Below, piece by piece: positions 1-8,272 of a stretch of 62,622 bases of DNA. The DNA comes from an uncultured Parabacteroides sp. (lineage in GTDB: Bacteria; Bacteroidota; Bacteroidia; Bacteroidales; Tannerellaceae). Location of the stretch: contig CALUZR010000014.1 of assembly GCA_944325335.1 (NCBI GenBank), positions 1 through 62,622 of the forward strand. The letters run 5' to 3'. Each line of letters starts with the position of its first letter. Positions within the stretch are counted from its first letter, which is position 1. The position numbers and the translations under genes are program-made. The notes under the pieces were generated by a model. The model was given only the letters and a program-made list of their open reading frames with translations. It searched no databases and was not told the origin of the DNA.

Positions 1-1
1 A

Positions 2-74
2 TAAAACGGATTCATTCATGCGACAAAGGTACAACTTTTACTCGTCTTATCCACATAAATTTTCCGCTGACCCC
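2..74. repeat. Left copy of 73-bp terminal inverted repeat
   Basis: Positions 2-74 are the exact reverse complement of 62550-62622. Identity stops abruptly at the inner edges. In this copy the repeat encodes the last residues (QRKIYVDKTSKSCTFVA) and stop of the gene at 16-444. It also contains a TACCTTTG box pointing out of the left end. The match may mark a real recombination site or a multicopy repeat that ended the assembly. Confidence 0.9.
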
Positions 75-444
75 CAACATTGCCTTTATCATCGGCACTC
101 AACTTCAAACCAGCCGCATTTACCAATTCAAACTGATCCGTTACAACTCCATTCAATTTCACAGGTTTCACTTTCCATAAAGTGTACTGAGAAACCTCTG
201 AGTCATTAGCAGTCCACGCGCGAGCATTGGTCAAATGTAAAGTCCAACCAATATTTGTACTTGAAGTTGCATTCAATTTGATAAGATAACTTTGATTCTC
301 TGAAATACCCGCAGGACTTGTACATAAAGTACTAATAGCTGGTATCACTGTCTCCTGCGCGACATTATTAGCCGCAAACGCCGGAGTAACCATTCCACCT
401 GCCAGCAGGGCGCTGACACAAAGCGTAATAAACTTTTTGTTCAT
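16..444 (-). CDS. Short DUF6383-type secreted protein, probably truncated by recombination
   Basis: This 142-aa protein begins with a Sec signal peptide (MNKKFITLCVSALLAGG, cleavage near AFA) nearly identical to that of the 1100-aa DUF6383 protein at 35145. Residues 45-120 resemble the N-terminal region of such proteins (SYLIKLNA, WTLHLTNARAW, QYTLWKVKPV, NAAGLKLSADDKGN). The last 17 residues lie inside the 73-bp repeat and do not look like the family. No C-terminal sorting domain is present. I infer that a longer surface protein gene was cut and joined to the repeat, giving a chance stop. It could instead be a genuine short family member. A promoter box lies about 105 bp upstream. Confidence 0.7.
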   Translation of the reverse strand: MNKKFITLCVSALLAGGMVTPAFAANNVAQETVIPAISTLCTSPAGISENQSYLIKLNATSSTNIGWTLHLTNARAWTANDSEVSQYTLWKVKPVKLNGVVTDQFELVNAAGLKLSADDKGNVGGQRKIYVDKTSKSCTFVA

Positions 445-546
445 AACTTAAAAATTTAGTATTAATAATGTGTATAATAATTCTATCGTTCTATTCACCG
501 CCTGAGGGAGGGAATTCTATCACCGCTTCCTCGTGCTTTACGAATG

Positions 547-554
547 CAAATGTA
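547..554 (-). promoter_or_regulatory. Promoter -7 box for the DUF6383-type gene
   Basis: On the minus strand this reads TACATTTG, matching the Bacteroidetes TAnnTTTG -7 consensus. Transcription would start near 540 and give a leader of about 95 nt before the ATG at 444. The interval 445-675 otherwise shows only a G/C-rich stretch near 600-665 with no recognised feature. Confidence 0.6.
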
Positions 555-675
555 CGGCCTTTTTTCTAACCTCCAAACTTTTCACCCGCTTTTTTCTCTA
601 TTTCCCCCTTTTTATTATCCAGAGGCGGGAGAAAACGGGACGAAAGGGCGGGTTTGGGGGACGAAAGCCTCCTTT

Positions 676-1317
676 TTATTTTTTATTCCAGATAATATCC
701 TTCGCAAACGTCTGCTTTAACGCTTCATTATTTTGGATAATCCAATACTTCAAGCCTAAGAACTCTTTGTCGATGGCCAACTCATCCCGTACGGCTTTTT
801 CGTTTGCGGCATTCGGATTCAACAAATAGGCATTCACCAATTCAAGGAAGCGATTCATTGCACTCATGGCAGATTCAAAGAAACGTTCTTCTTTCAGGGT
901 GCGCATCCGATGGGTCCCATTAAAGACACGTTGCAATAATCGGACCGTTTCTACACTTGCTTCGTCCGCCCGATGCGATTGAAAGAGGGCTTTCTTCTGG
1001 TCGTAATCCAACCGTTGTTCGATGACCTCTTCAATATTTACCTCCAACGGATTCAACAGATGGTCGAAATGATGGAGTTTCTTCCGGTTGCAATAACCGC
1101 AAGCCATCAGCAAGTTTGTCCAGACTTGCTTTAATGTTTCATGTCCCTCTTGGCTTTGGAAATGCTCGATCTCGAAATCCGTATCCCGAATGCGTTCGCA
1201 GATATAACACTTTCCGTGCTGGTCATGAAGCAATTGCCGCTTCACATCCTCGCCATCGTAAGCCTTCGTCTCGGCCAACGAAGCCGGGGCGTCTATACAT
1301 TTATATATACGTATCAT
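676..1317 (-). CDS. ptuB: HNH endonuclease, Septu PtuB-like
   Basis: This 213-aa protein carries an HNH/zinc-ribbon nuclease core: CYIC at residues 37-40, EIEHF at 49-53 with the likely catalytic His52, NLLMACGYCNRKK at 68-80. The N-terminus (MIRIYKCIDAP) fits the HNH family found with Septu and some retron systems. I chose the start at 1317 because its ATG overlaps the TGA of the upstream ATPase (ATGA), indicating translational coupling; a longer reading from 1380 would lie inside the ATPase. In Septu systems the HNH protein cleaves nucleic acid when released or activated by the ATPase partner during phage infection. No reverse transcriptase or retron RNA is visible nearby. Confidence 0.8.
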   Translation of the reverse strand: MIRIYKCIDAPASLAETKAYDGEDVKRQLLHDQHGKCYICERIRDTDFEIEHFQSQEGHETLKQVWTNLLMACGYCNRKKLHHFDHLLNPLEVNIEEVIEQRLDYDQKKALFQSHRADEASVETVRLLQRVFNGTHRMRTLKEERFFESAMSAMNRFLELVNAYLLNPNAANEKAVRDELAIDKEFLGLKYWIIQNNEALKQTFAKDIIWNKK

Positions 1318-2426
1318 GGCAGCACTTCTTTGATTCGCGAAGCAAAACGGCTCTTCAATTGCAAATAACGGCCTTTCCAAGCCGGCGAAACCGCTTCGGG
1401 CACTTTATCGAAGTCGTCCACCAATTGCCGGATCGTTACTTTGTCGGCATCCGTCCATGCGGGTTTATCGAGCAACGCCCTGAATGTATCCAATTGCATT
1501 TCCATATAGCTGGAATCCGTCTTTACTCCGAAATAACCTTCCGCCAACGCTTCGTAGGAATACTCTGTCAATTCGCCGATGACTTCTTGATGTTCCAAAT
1601 CGAATGCCACGGCATTGTTCATCGAATTCAACACAAAAGGCGAATGGGTAGTTACGATGAATTGGATATTCGGAAATACTTCCGTCAGCAAAGGCATGAT
1701 GATGCGTTGCAATTCCAAGTGCAAATGCGTCTCGACTTCATCAATCAATACAATACCCGGCTTTTCATACGCGCGCACCAAACTATCTTTTTCCTGCATC
1801 TTCAGGATCAAATCCGCCACTATATCCAATACGGCCGCAAAACCATCCGACATCTCCGTAAACTTAAACGCTTTTCCCTCCGTTTGGATTTGGAAACTAT
1901 AATCCCGGTAATTGAATTTAAGCGCCAATTGCTCATCCTGATAAATACGTTTCAAGAGATTTTCAAATCCGACGAACCATTGATGGATCTGCTCGGCGTC
2001 GTCCATCTGCTGCTCGTTGCGAGCCAATGCCTCTTGAATCTTCAAATCGGATAGGAAATTAAGGAATTGGCTGGTGGCGGTTTCCCGGATTACTCTCACC
2101 TTCTTAAAATCCGGCTTGGTAGGCGTCTTTGTTTCAAGCATCATGCATTTCCGATCGGCTTGGTAAAAAACGACTAAGAAATCTCCTTTCTGAAAGTCTG
2201 TAGCAAGCTTTAGTATATTATTTAAAGATACTTCCACTTTATCGGACTCCCTTCTTAAAATGTCGTTCTCCAAATAATCTGCTATTGCATTCAACAATAC
2301 CGTCTTCCCGCTTCCATTCTTGCCAGTAAGAATCAGGTGCGGCGTGCGCGCGTCTTGTATCGGTATATCAAAATGACGCAAATGGTACAATTCGTTAACC
2401 CTTATATTCTGGATGAAGTAATTCAT
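1314..2426 (-). CDS. ptuA: AAA/ABC-type ATPase, Septu PtuA-like
   Basis: This 370-aa ATPase has Walker A GKNGSGKT at residues 35-42, a signature-like MSDGFAAVLD at 192-201, Walker B VLIDEVETHLH at 226-236 and the switch His in TTHSPF at 259-264. That is the layout of OLD/AAA_21 ATPases with a central helical insertion (about 100-180). With the coupled HNH gene downstream it forms a two-gene unit of the Septu (PtuA-PtuB) type. A -7 box (TAAGTTTG on the minus strand) lies at 2453-2460, close to the ATG, so the leader is short. An unrelated AAA-HNH pair is possible, but order, sizes and overlap favour Septu. Confidence 0.78.
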   Translation of the reverse strand: MNYFIQNIRVNELYHLRHFDIPIQDARTPHLILTGKNGSGKTVLLNAIADYLENDILRRESDKVEVSLNNILKLATDFQKGDFLVVFYQADRKCMMLETKTPTKPDFKKVRVIRETATSQFLNFLSDLKIQEALARNEQQMDDAEQIHQWFVGFENLLKRIYQDEQLALKFNYRDYSFQIQTEGKAFKFTEMSDGFAAVLDIVADLILKMQEKDSLVRAYEKPGIVLIDEVETHLHLELQRIIMPLLTEVFPNIQFIVTTHSPFVLNSMNNAVAFDLEHQEVIGELTEYSYEALAEGYFGVKTDSSYMEMQLDTFRALLDKPAWTDADKVTIRQLVDDFDKVPEAVSPAWKGRYLQLKSRFASRIKEVLP

Positions 2427-2452
2427 AAAGCCAATCCTTTCGTTTCGTAGGG

Positions 2453-2460
2453 CAAACTTA
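2453..2460 (-). promoter_or_regulatory. Promoter -7 box for the ptuAB-like operon
   Basis: The minus strand reads TAAGTTTG, a match to TAnnTTTG. The start codon at 2426 is about 26 bp downstream, so transcription begins roughly 20 nt before it. Confidence 0.45.
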
Positions 2461-2508
2461 CAAAATTTCCTTTAGATGGAAAAATGCCGCCTGCTTTTTC
2501 CTTTCCAA

Positions 2509-2588
2509 AACATAGTTATAATCGAATCCAAACATAACTATAATCGCCAGCGATCATAGGCATAATCCTTTTCGATTATAACTATGTT
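2509..2588. repeat. Palindrome array, 22-bp period (CATAGTTATAATCG family)
   Basis: Units begin at 2511 (CATAGTTATAATCG), 2533 (CATAACTATAATCG) and 2555 (CATAGGCATAATCC), and an inverted unit ends the array (CGATTATAACTATG, 2573-2586). The first and last units can pair into a long stem. The array lies between divergent genes, so it is not a simple terminator. The same core occurs at 18899, 50411 and 62250. Confidence 0.8.
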
Positions 2589-2611
2589 TTTTCGCTTTTT
2601 CCGGCTTAAAG

Positions 2612-2627
2612 TACCTACATGTAGGTA
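2612..2627. promoter_or_regulatory. 16-bp perfect palindrome upstream of porin promoter
   Basis: TACCTACATGTAGGTA is a perfect dyad about 55 bp upstream of the -7 box of the porin gene. It is followed by AACGACCCGGC. A related string (TAGGTAGTAACGACCGGC) lies at the same distance from the promoter at 18702. It is a candidate operator. Confidence 0.4.
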
Positions 2628-2681
2628 ACGACCCGGCTTTTTTACCCATTTGGGGGGATTGCTTGCCGCCTGCAACTCGCC

Positions 2682-2689
2682 TACCTTTG
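2682..2689 (+). promoter_or_regulatory. Promoter -7 box of the porin-imelysin cluster
   Basis: TACCTTTG fits the Bacteroidetes -7 consensus and lies 19 bp before the ATG at 2709. TTGC lies at about the right distance upstream. A G6 run sits at 2652-2657, near the -33 region. Confidence 0.6.
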
Positions 2690-2708
2690 CCCAAAATTTA
2701 AAAACGAG

Positions 2709-4046
2709 ATGAAAAGATTAGCAAATTTACTGGTTTTATCTTTATGCGCGGCAGGACCATTGATGGCCGAAGAAAGCGATACAAATCGCTCTGCGGCAGA
2801 ACAATCTGCTGAGATTTATGCAAGTGGATATGATAAGTTCCGCTTTGGAGGTTATGGCGAGGTGCTTGCCAATTTCATGGATTATGGCATTAACCGCTTC
2901 CGGGGTACGCAAGGGCAAAAAGGAAATACGCGCGACCATCGGAACGAGATATCCATTCCGCGCTTCGTGTTGGCCTTTGATTACAAATTCAATCCGAAAT
3001 GGATCTTAGGGGCTGAAATTGAGTTTGAAGCAGGTGGTACAGGTTCGGCCTACGAAATTGAGAATACAGAGAATGGCGAATATGAAACGGAGGTGGAAAA
3101 GGGAGGTGAAGTGGCGTTGGAACAACTCCATATCACACGCTTGATACACCCGGCATTCAACGTACGCGCCGGGCATCTCATCGTGCCGGTCGGTTTGACG
3201 AACGAACACCATGAACCGATCAACTTCTTTGGCACCTCCCGTCCGGAAGGGGAAACAACGATTATCCCATCTACTTGGCATGAGACGGGCATCGAATTCT
3301 TTGGTACTTTCGGCAAAGGATATGGACGTTTTAACTACCAAGCCTTGATCGTAGCCGGATTGAATGCCAATGGTTTCGACCGAAACAACTGGGTGCAAGG
3401 CGGAAAGCAGGGTATTTTCGAGACGGATAACTTTACCTCTCCGGCTTATGTCGCCCGATTGAACTACAACGGAGTACCGGGTTTGAAAGTGGGTGGCTCT
3501 TTCTATTATTGTAATAATGTAATTGCCAATTCAGATAAATTGACGGAATACAATAGCATAAAAGGCAATGTCCCCTTACGGATTTATACGGCAGACGTGC
3601 AATATAAGAACAAATACGTGACGGCACGCGCCAATATGATATATGGCAATTTGGACAAGTCCGAACAATTGAGCAAACTCAACGCCTTGCTCTCCGGACT
3701 TTCTCCTTATACGCGTACGACGCCGATCGCCAAGCATGCGGTAAGTTATGGTGGAGAAGTGGGTTTCAACCTGCGTGCCATCTGCAAAGACAATCCGAAA
3801 GTGCCGGTTATCTATCCGTTCGTCCGTTATGAATACTATAACCCGCAACAAGAAGGCGAAGGACAGCAAACGATGGACTTGCGCAACAAAGTCAGCATGT
3901 GGACCGCTGGTTTGAATTGGTATGCCTTGCCCAACCTGGTCGTAAAGGCAGATTATACGACCCGCCAAATCGGAGGTGGAGAATACACCAGCGAGAATGA
4001 ATTTAGCTTGGCCATTGCCTATATCGGCTGGTTCTTGAGCAAATAA
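2709..4046 (+). CDS. Outer-membrane porin-like beta-barrel protein
   Basis: This 445-aa protein has a signal peptide (MKRLANLLVLSLCAAGPLMA) and then alternating aromatic/polar strands typical of an outer-membrane barrel (FRFGGYGEVLANF, FVLAFDYKFNPKWILGAEIEF, LHITRLIHPAFNVRAGH). It ends in a beta-signal-like strand finishing GWFLSK. It resembles the phosphate-selective porin superfamily in overall pattern, but I cannot assign a substrate. It is the first gene of a run with an imelysin lipoprotein (38 bp downstream), a di-heme protein and a second porin, so a role in import or export of a metal or redox substrate is inferred. Confidence 0.7.
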   Translation: MKRLANLLVLSLCAAGPLMAEESDTNRSAAEQSAEIYASGYDKFRFGGYGEVLANFMDYGINRFRGTQGQKGNTRDHRNEISIPRFVLAFDYKFNPKWILGAEIEFEAGGTGSAYEIENTENGEYETEVEKGGEVALEQLHITRLIHPAFNVRAGHLIVPVGLTNEHHEPINFFGTSRPEGETTIIPSTWHETGIEFFGTFGKGYGRFNYQALIVAGLNANGFDRNNWVQGGKQGIFETDNFTSPAYVARLNYNGVPGLKVGGSFYYCNNVIANSDKLTEYNSIKGNVPLRIYTADVQYKNKYVTARANMIYGNLDKSEQLSKLNALLSGLSPYTRTTPIAKHAVSYGGEVGFNLRAICKDNPKVPVIYPFVRYEYYNPQQEGEGQQTMDLRNKVSMWTAGLNWYALPNLVVKADYTTRQIGGGEYTSENEFSLAIAYIGWFLSK

Positions 4047-4084
4047 TAAACATTTAAATAATAATCCTATAAAGTAAAGAAACG

Positions 4085-5347
4085 ATGAAGAAAAAAGATT
4101 TCCTTTATTCAGCTATGGCTGCATTGTGTATGGCATGTACATTGAGTGCTTGCTCGGACGATTCGGATGAACCAAATCCGGGTCCAGATCCCAATCCGGA
4201 ACCAGAGAGTGCTTATGAGTTGGACTATACGGCCGACAATGCTGATGCGTGGGGCAATTACATGTACCAAACCGCCCTGTTGTTAGACCAAGATGCTTCT
4301 AACCTGTATGATGATTGGACGGTAGACTATAACGGAGGCGGTCCGTATGCGACGATCTTCAAGGATCAGACAGGCGGTGCGTATGCCAGTCCGCTCGCAT
4401 GTATTGAAGAGATGATCGAAAGCGGTATGTGGAATATTGCCAATGAAGTAGGTACCGCTAAGATCAAAGACCCGTATGATAAATATGTAGGCGGCGACCA
4501 GGAAGGGGGTCTGTATGCCGTAGAGTCTTGGTTTAGCTGGCATTCTCGCGATGACTATACGAACAACATCTTTTCGATCCGTAATACCTATTATGGACGT
4601 ATTGATGATAATGATGTAGACAAGATCGACGGGAACTTAGATGCCTACGCATCGTATGCCGATTTCGATGATGAAGGCGATATTGCAGCGAACTCCTTAT
4701 CTACGTTGCTGGCAGAAGTAAACCCTGAATTGGATGAAACGATCAAGACACAGATCTTTGCAGCAGCTAAGGCCATCCAAGCGATACCGCAACCCTTCCG
4801 TAATAACATCGATAGCGAAGAGGCGGTAACAGCAATGAATGCTTGCATCGAATTGGCGAATACCTTGCAGAACGAATTGCTTTCGTTTGCAAACAATTCG
4901 TTGAACGATCCGTCTTATACCGATAGATTGGATGCCATTGCAGAACAATTCGTGGATGTAGTCGTATTGCCTACCTATAAAGATTTGCAAGAAAAGAACC
5001 ACGCACTGCTGGAAGCGGTGAACGCATTCCGCGAGAACCCAAGCGATGCGAACTTCGAGACCTGCTGCGCGGCATGGATTACCGCCCGCGAACCGTGGGA
5101 GAAGAGCGAAGCCTTCCTTATTGGCCCGGTTGCAAACGAAGGATTGGATCCCAACATGGATAGCTGGCCGCTGGATGTGGATAATATCGTACAGGTACTC
5201 AATTCCCAGAATTGGAGCGAGATGCAATGGAGCGGCAACTTCGACGAAGATAGCGAAGACATAGGCGCTGCCCAGTCGGTACGCGGATACCATACGCTTG
5301 AGTTCTTGCTCTTCAAGAACGGGGAACCTCGTAAGACGAATAATTAA
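4085..5347 (+). CDS. Imelysin-family (M75-like) lipoprotein
   Basis: This 420-aa protein has a lipoprotein signal (lipobox LSAC, Cys near residue 22) followed by a Pro/Asn/Asp-rich linker. The C-terminal half carries the imelysin hallmarks AREPWEKSEAFLIGPV and the GxHxxE motif (GYHTLE, His403 and Glu406). Imelysin-like proteins are envelope proteins tied to iron; peptidase activity is not generally shown for them. The gene follows a porin and precedes a DUF1111 di-heme protein, a neighbourhood seen repeatedly for this family. It is probably attached to the outer membrane and faces the periplasm or the surface. Confidence 0.85.
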   Translation: MKKKDFLYSAMAALCMACTLSACSDDSDEPNPGPDPNPEPESAYELDYTADNADAWGNYMYQTALLLDQDASNLYDDWTVDYNGGGPYATIFKDQTGGAYASPLACIEEMIESGMWNIANEVGTAKIKDPYDKYVGGDQEGGLYAVESWFSWHSRDDYTNNIFSIRNTYYGRIDDNDVDKIDGNLDAYASYADFDDEGDIAANSLSTLLAEVNPELDETIKTQIFAAAKAIQAIPQPFRNNIDSEEAVTAMNACIELANTLQNELLSFANNSLNDPSYTDRLDAIAEQFVDVVVLPTYKDLQEKNHALLEAVNAFRENPSDANFETCCAAWITAREPWEKSEAFLIGPVANEGLDPNMDSWPLDVDNIVQVLNSQNWSEMQWSGNFDEDSEDIGAAQSVRGYHTLEFLLFKNGEPRKTNN

Positions 5348-5422
5348 TCTACCATTATATAAATATGTAGGGAGCGACTATGTATCCCTACATATTTAAA
5401 TGTATATCTATAACCAATAAGA

Positions 5423-6865
5423 ATGATGATGAAACAAGTTAGCATAAGCATGTGGATATTGTCGATGGCGCTCTCCTTCCTGGCATGCGAGGCGGACGAC
5501 AAGATGGACATGGATAAAGTAGAGGTTCCTTCGGGGTATGCCTTGTCGGCTGGGACGTCTACTATATTCCTGAACTCATCGATCGCCTATGATACGGAAG
5601 CCAGTTGGGTGAGTGGCAAGTACGCCAGCCGCTTTACGAATGGCGATGGCCTTTACGACGATGTCCGTACCAGCAGCAATAGCCAGAGCGTCGGAGGTTT
5701 GGGACCTGTCTATGCCGGCTATTCGTGTGGAAGCTGCCATCGCAATGCAGGGCGTACGCGTCCTACGCTCTGGAGCGAAGGAGGTTCGGGCAGCTATGGA
5801 TTCTCTTCGATGCTGATATACGTCTCGCGCCGCAATGGGGCCAACTTCAAGGACTATGGGCGCGTCTTGCACGACCAGGCCATCTATGGCGTCGAGCCGG
5901 AGGGTAAGTTGCATGTAGAATATGAATATCAAACCTTCTCCTTCCCGGATGGTGAGACGTATGAACTGGCCAAGCCCAACTATACCATCACCGAATGGTA
6001 TGCCGACAGCATCGCGCCAGAGGACCTCTTCTGTACCGTACGGATTCCGCTTCGGCACGTAGGCATGGGGCAGATGATGGCGATAGACCGTACCGAGATA
6101 GAGGCGTTGGCGGCTAAGAGCAACTACCCGGAGTATGGCATTAGCGGCCGGGTGAATTATATCACGGAGAAAGGCGTAACGGGAGTAGGCCTGTCGGGCA
6201 ATAAGGCGCAACATCTGGACCTGACGGTCGAATTGGGGTTCTCCAGCGATATGGGCGTCACGAACAGCCGCTATCCGGAGGAAATATGCGAAGGGCAAAT
6301 ACAGATTAACCAAGGGAGTATGATGGGACTTTCGTATGACCAACTGGATATATCGGCCGAAGATATGGAGGACGTCGACCTCTATATGCAAAGCCTGGGC
6401 GTACCGGCGCGTCGGAATGTGAACGACCCGGAGGTTATCCGTGGCGAGCAGATGTTCTATGAGGCGAAGTGCCACTTATGCCATGTCACCACCTTGCATA
6501 CACGGCCAGGAGGCTCGACGCTCCTTTTAGGCACACAGCTTCCCTGGTTAGGCGGACAAACCATTCATCCTTACTCCGACTTCTTGTTGCACGACATGGG
6601 ATCCGAGATAATGGGTGTAGGCCTCAACGACAACTACGTCAGCGGCATGGCGCGTGGAAACGAATGGCGTACCACCCCGCTCTGGGGAATAGGCTTGCAA
6701 GAAAAGGTGAACGGGCATACTTACTTTCTGCATGACGGAAGGGCACGCAACCTCGTCGAGGCAATCATGTGGCACGGAGGCGAAGGGGAAGCCTCCAAGA
6801 ACCTATTTAAGAATATGAGCAAGGAGGACCGTGATGCCCTCGTGGCATTCATTAATTCCCTCTAA
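5423..6865 (+). CDS. Di-heme DUF1111-family oxidoreductase lipoprotein
   Basis: This 480-aa protein carries two CxxCH heme c sites, CGSCH (residues 102-106) and CHLCH (350-354), plus the DUF1111 C-terminal block (YFLHDGRARNLVEAI, MWHGGEGE). A lipobox (LSFLAC, Cys22) indicates a lipoprotein. DUF1111 proteins are related to di-heme peroxidases (MauG/CcpA type) but their substrates are mostly unknown. Its pairing with imelysin suggests electron transfer coupled to iron or metal handling in the periplasm. Use of heme c is notable because many gut Bacteroidales encode few c-type cytochromes. No maturation genes lie in the window. Confidence 0.88.
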   Translation: MMMKQVSISMWILSMALSFLACEADDKMDMDKVEVPSGYALSAGTSTIFLNSSIAYDTEASWVSGKYASRFTNGDGLYDDVRTSSNSQSVGGLGPVYAGYSCGSCHRNAGRTRPTLWSEGGSGSYGFSSMLIYVSRRNGANFKDYGRVLHDQAIYGVEPEGKLHVEYEYQTFSFPDGETYELAKPNYTITEWYADSIAPEDLFCTVRIPLRHVGMGQMMAIDRTEIEALAAKSNYPEYGISGRVNYITEKGVTGVGLSGNKAQHLDLTVELGFSSDMGVTNSRYPEEICEGQIQINQGSMMGLSYDQLDISAEDMEDVDLYMQSLGVPARRNVNDPEVIRGEQMFYEAKCHLCHVTTLHTRPGGSTLLLGTQLPWLGGQTIHPYSDFLLHDMGSEIMGVGLNDNYVSGMARGNEWRTTPLWGIGLQEKVNGHTYFLHDGRARNLVEAIMWHGGEGEASKNLFKNMSKEDRDALVAFINSL

Positions 6866-6894
6866 AAGTACCCCTAGTTAGGGTGCAATCATGA

Positions 6895-6976
6895 CCCACG
6901 CGTGGGTGAGATTGCGCCCCACGCGTGAGAGAGAAAACGCTCCACGCGTGAGAGAGAAAGCGTTCCACGCGTGGGT
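6895..6976. repeat. Palindrome array, 23-bp period (CACGCGTG core)
   Basis: Four perfect CACGCGTG palindromes start at 6897, 6920, 6943 and 6966, exactly 23 bp apart, with spacers such as AGAGAGAAAACGCTC. The array is flanked by CCCCTAGTTAGGG and CCCCTACGGTAGGG. It fills the gap between two same-strand genes. Confidence 0.9.
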
Positions 6977-7050
6977 GGATTTCCACCCCTACGGTAGGGC
7001 ACAAAAGAATATGATTTAATAAGAAATAAAACAAAGAACGAGATAAGACA

Positions 7051-8268
7051 ATGAAACAGTTAGTACACTACATCATCGCAGTCCTTTTATTGCTTCCGCT
7101 TGGGGCAAAGGCACAGTATGAAGAAGATACCGAGAACGGCGTTGTTTCCTTGGCAGGAAAAGAGGGTTTCTCTATCGCTACGAAAAAGGGAGACTTTGTA
7201 TTCAAACCTTATTTATTGGTACAGACGCGGGCTGAAGTCAATTATTATGACGACGAAGGATTGGATCCTGCATATAATCAAGACAATGTGCATAATACCG
7301 GGTTTTCTATTCCCTACGCCGTATTAGGATTTACCGGTAAGGCGTTCGACCGGGTGACGTTCAATCTCTCGATTAATGCAGCAGCCAGTGGTGGCGCCAT
7401 CCTCCAGCAAGCTTGGTTTGACTATGAAGTGAAGGAGCAGTTTGCCATCCGTGCCGGTAAGTTCAAGACACCCTTTACCCACGCGTACCTGACCACATTA
7501 GGAGAAACGTTGATGCCTACGATGCCGGTATCGTTGACATCATCGGTTATCCTACCCTATTCCCTGAATGCCGTCACACCTAATATCGGTACGGGATTCG
7601 ACCTGGGTGTCGAAATCCATGGCTTAGTCAAGCAGAAGTTTGGGTATGAAGTAGGCATATTTAATGGTACAGGAGCTTCCGTGAATACAGCGGGTAAGAC
7701 ATTTAGCGATGATTGGCACATTCCATCCCTGCTCTATGCCGGACGTATTACCTACATGCCGAAAGGAGTCATGCCAGCTACGCAAGGCAATCCGAACCGA
7801 TTGAAGGAAGACAAGATGCTGTTCGGGCTATCTACCTCGTTGAACGTGGAAAGCGAGAGCGAGAGTACGAACGACTTCCGTGCAGGTGCCGAGTTCGCGT
7901 GGTTGAAGAACAGATTATATGTAGGGGCAGAACTCTATTATATGAATGTCGGGTTCACGGAGAGACAAAAGATTGATAAAAGCTACAATTACCTGGGAGG
8001 CTATGTGCAAGGAGGCTACTTCGTATTAGACCGTATGCAGGTGACTGCACGCTACGATTTCTTCAACCGTAACGGATTAGACGATGCCGGATTCTTGAAT
8101 ATGCCTGCGGTAGGCTTCAACTATTTCTTCAAAGGGTGCAACCTCAAGCTGCAGGCGATGTATCAGTTCATCGGGCGTACCGGACATGATACCCAGCTCG
8201 ACCGTGACAATGACGACTTAGGTCTGGCGATGCACTCAGGTACTATCTTATTACAATATACATTCTGA
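7051..8268 (+). CDS. Phosphate-selective porin O/P-type outer-membrane protein
   Basis: This 405-aa protein has a signal peptide (MKQLVHYIIAVLLLLPLGAKA) and an O/P-type barrel pattern (FVFKPYLLVQTRAEV, AWFDYEVKEQFAIRAGKFKTPFTHAY, a terminal strand SGTILLQYTF). The RAGKFKTPF segment is typical of this family. Its stop is followed after 4 bp by the heme lipoprotein gene, so they form one transcript. Members move anions or other small solutes across the outer membrane; the solute here is unknown. The RNA between this gene and the DUF1111 gene would include the CACGCGTG array. Confidence 0.8.
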   Translation: MKQLVHYIIAVLLLLPLGAKAQYEEDTENGVVSLAGKEGFSIATKKGDFVFKPYLLVQTRAEVNYYDDEGLDPAYNQDNVHNTGFSIPYAVLGFTGKAFDRVTFNLSINAAASGGAILQQAWFDYEVKEQFAIRAGKFKTPFTHAYLTTLGETLMPTMPVSLTSSVILPYSLNAVTPNIGTGFDLGVEIHGLVKQKFGYEVGIFNGTGASVNTAGKTFSDDWHIPSLLYAGRITYMPKGVMPATQGNPNRLKEDKMLFGLSTSLNVESESESTNDFRAGAEFAWLKNRLYVGAELYYMNVGFTERQKIDKSYNYLGGYVQGGYFVLDRMQVTARYDFFNRNGLDDAGFLNMPAVGFNYFFKGCNLKLQAMYQFIGRTGHDTQLDRDNDDLGLAMHSGTILLQYTF

Positions 8269-8272
8269 AGCC

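Noticed and set aside
676..2426. Retron system
   Set aside because: No reverse transcriptase or msr/msd-like RNA is visible next to the ATPase-HNH pair.
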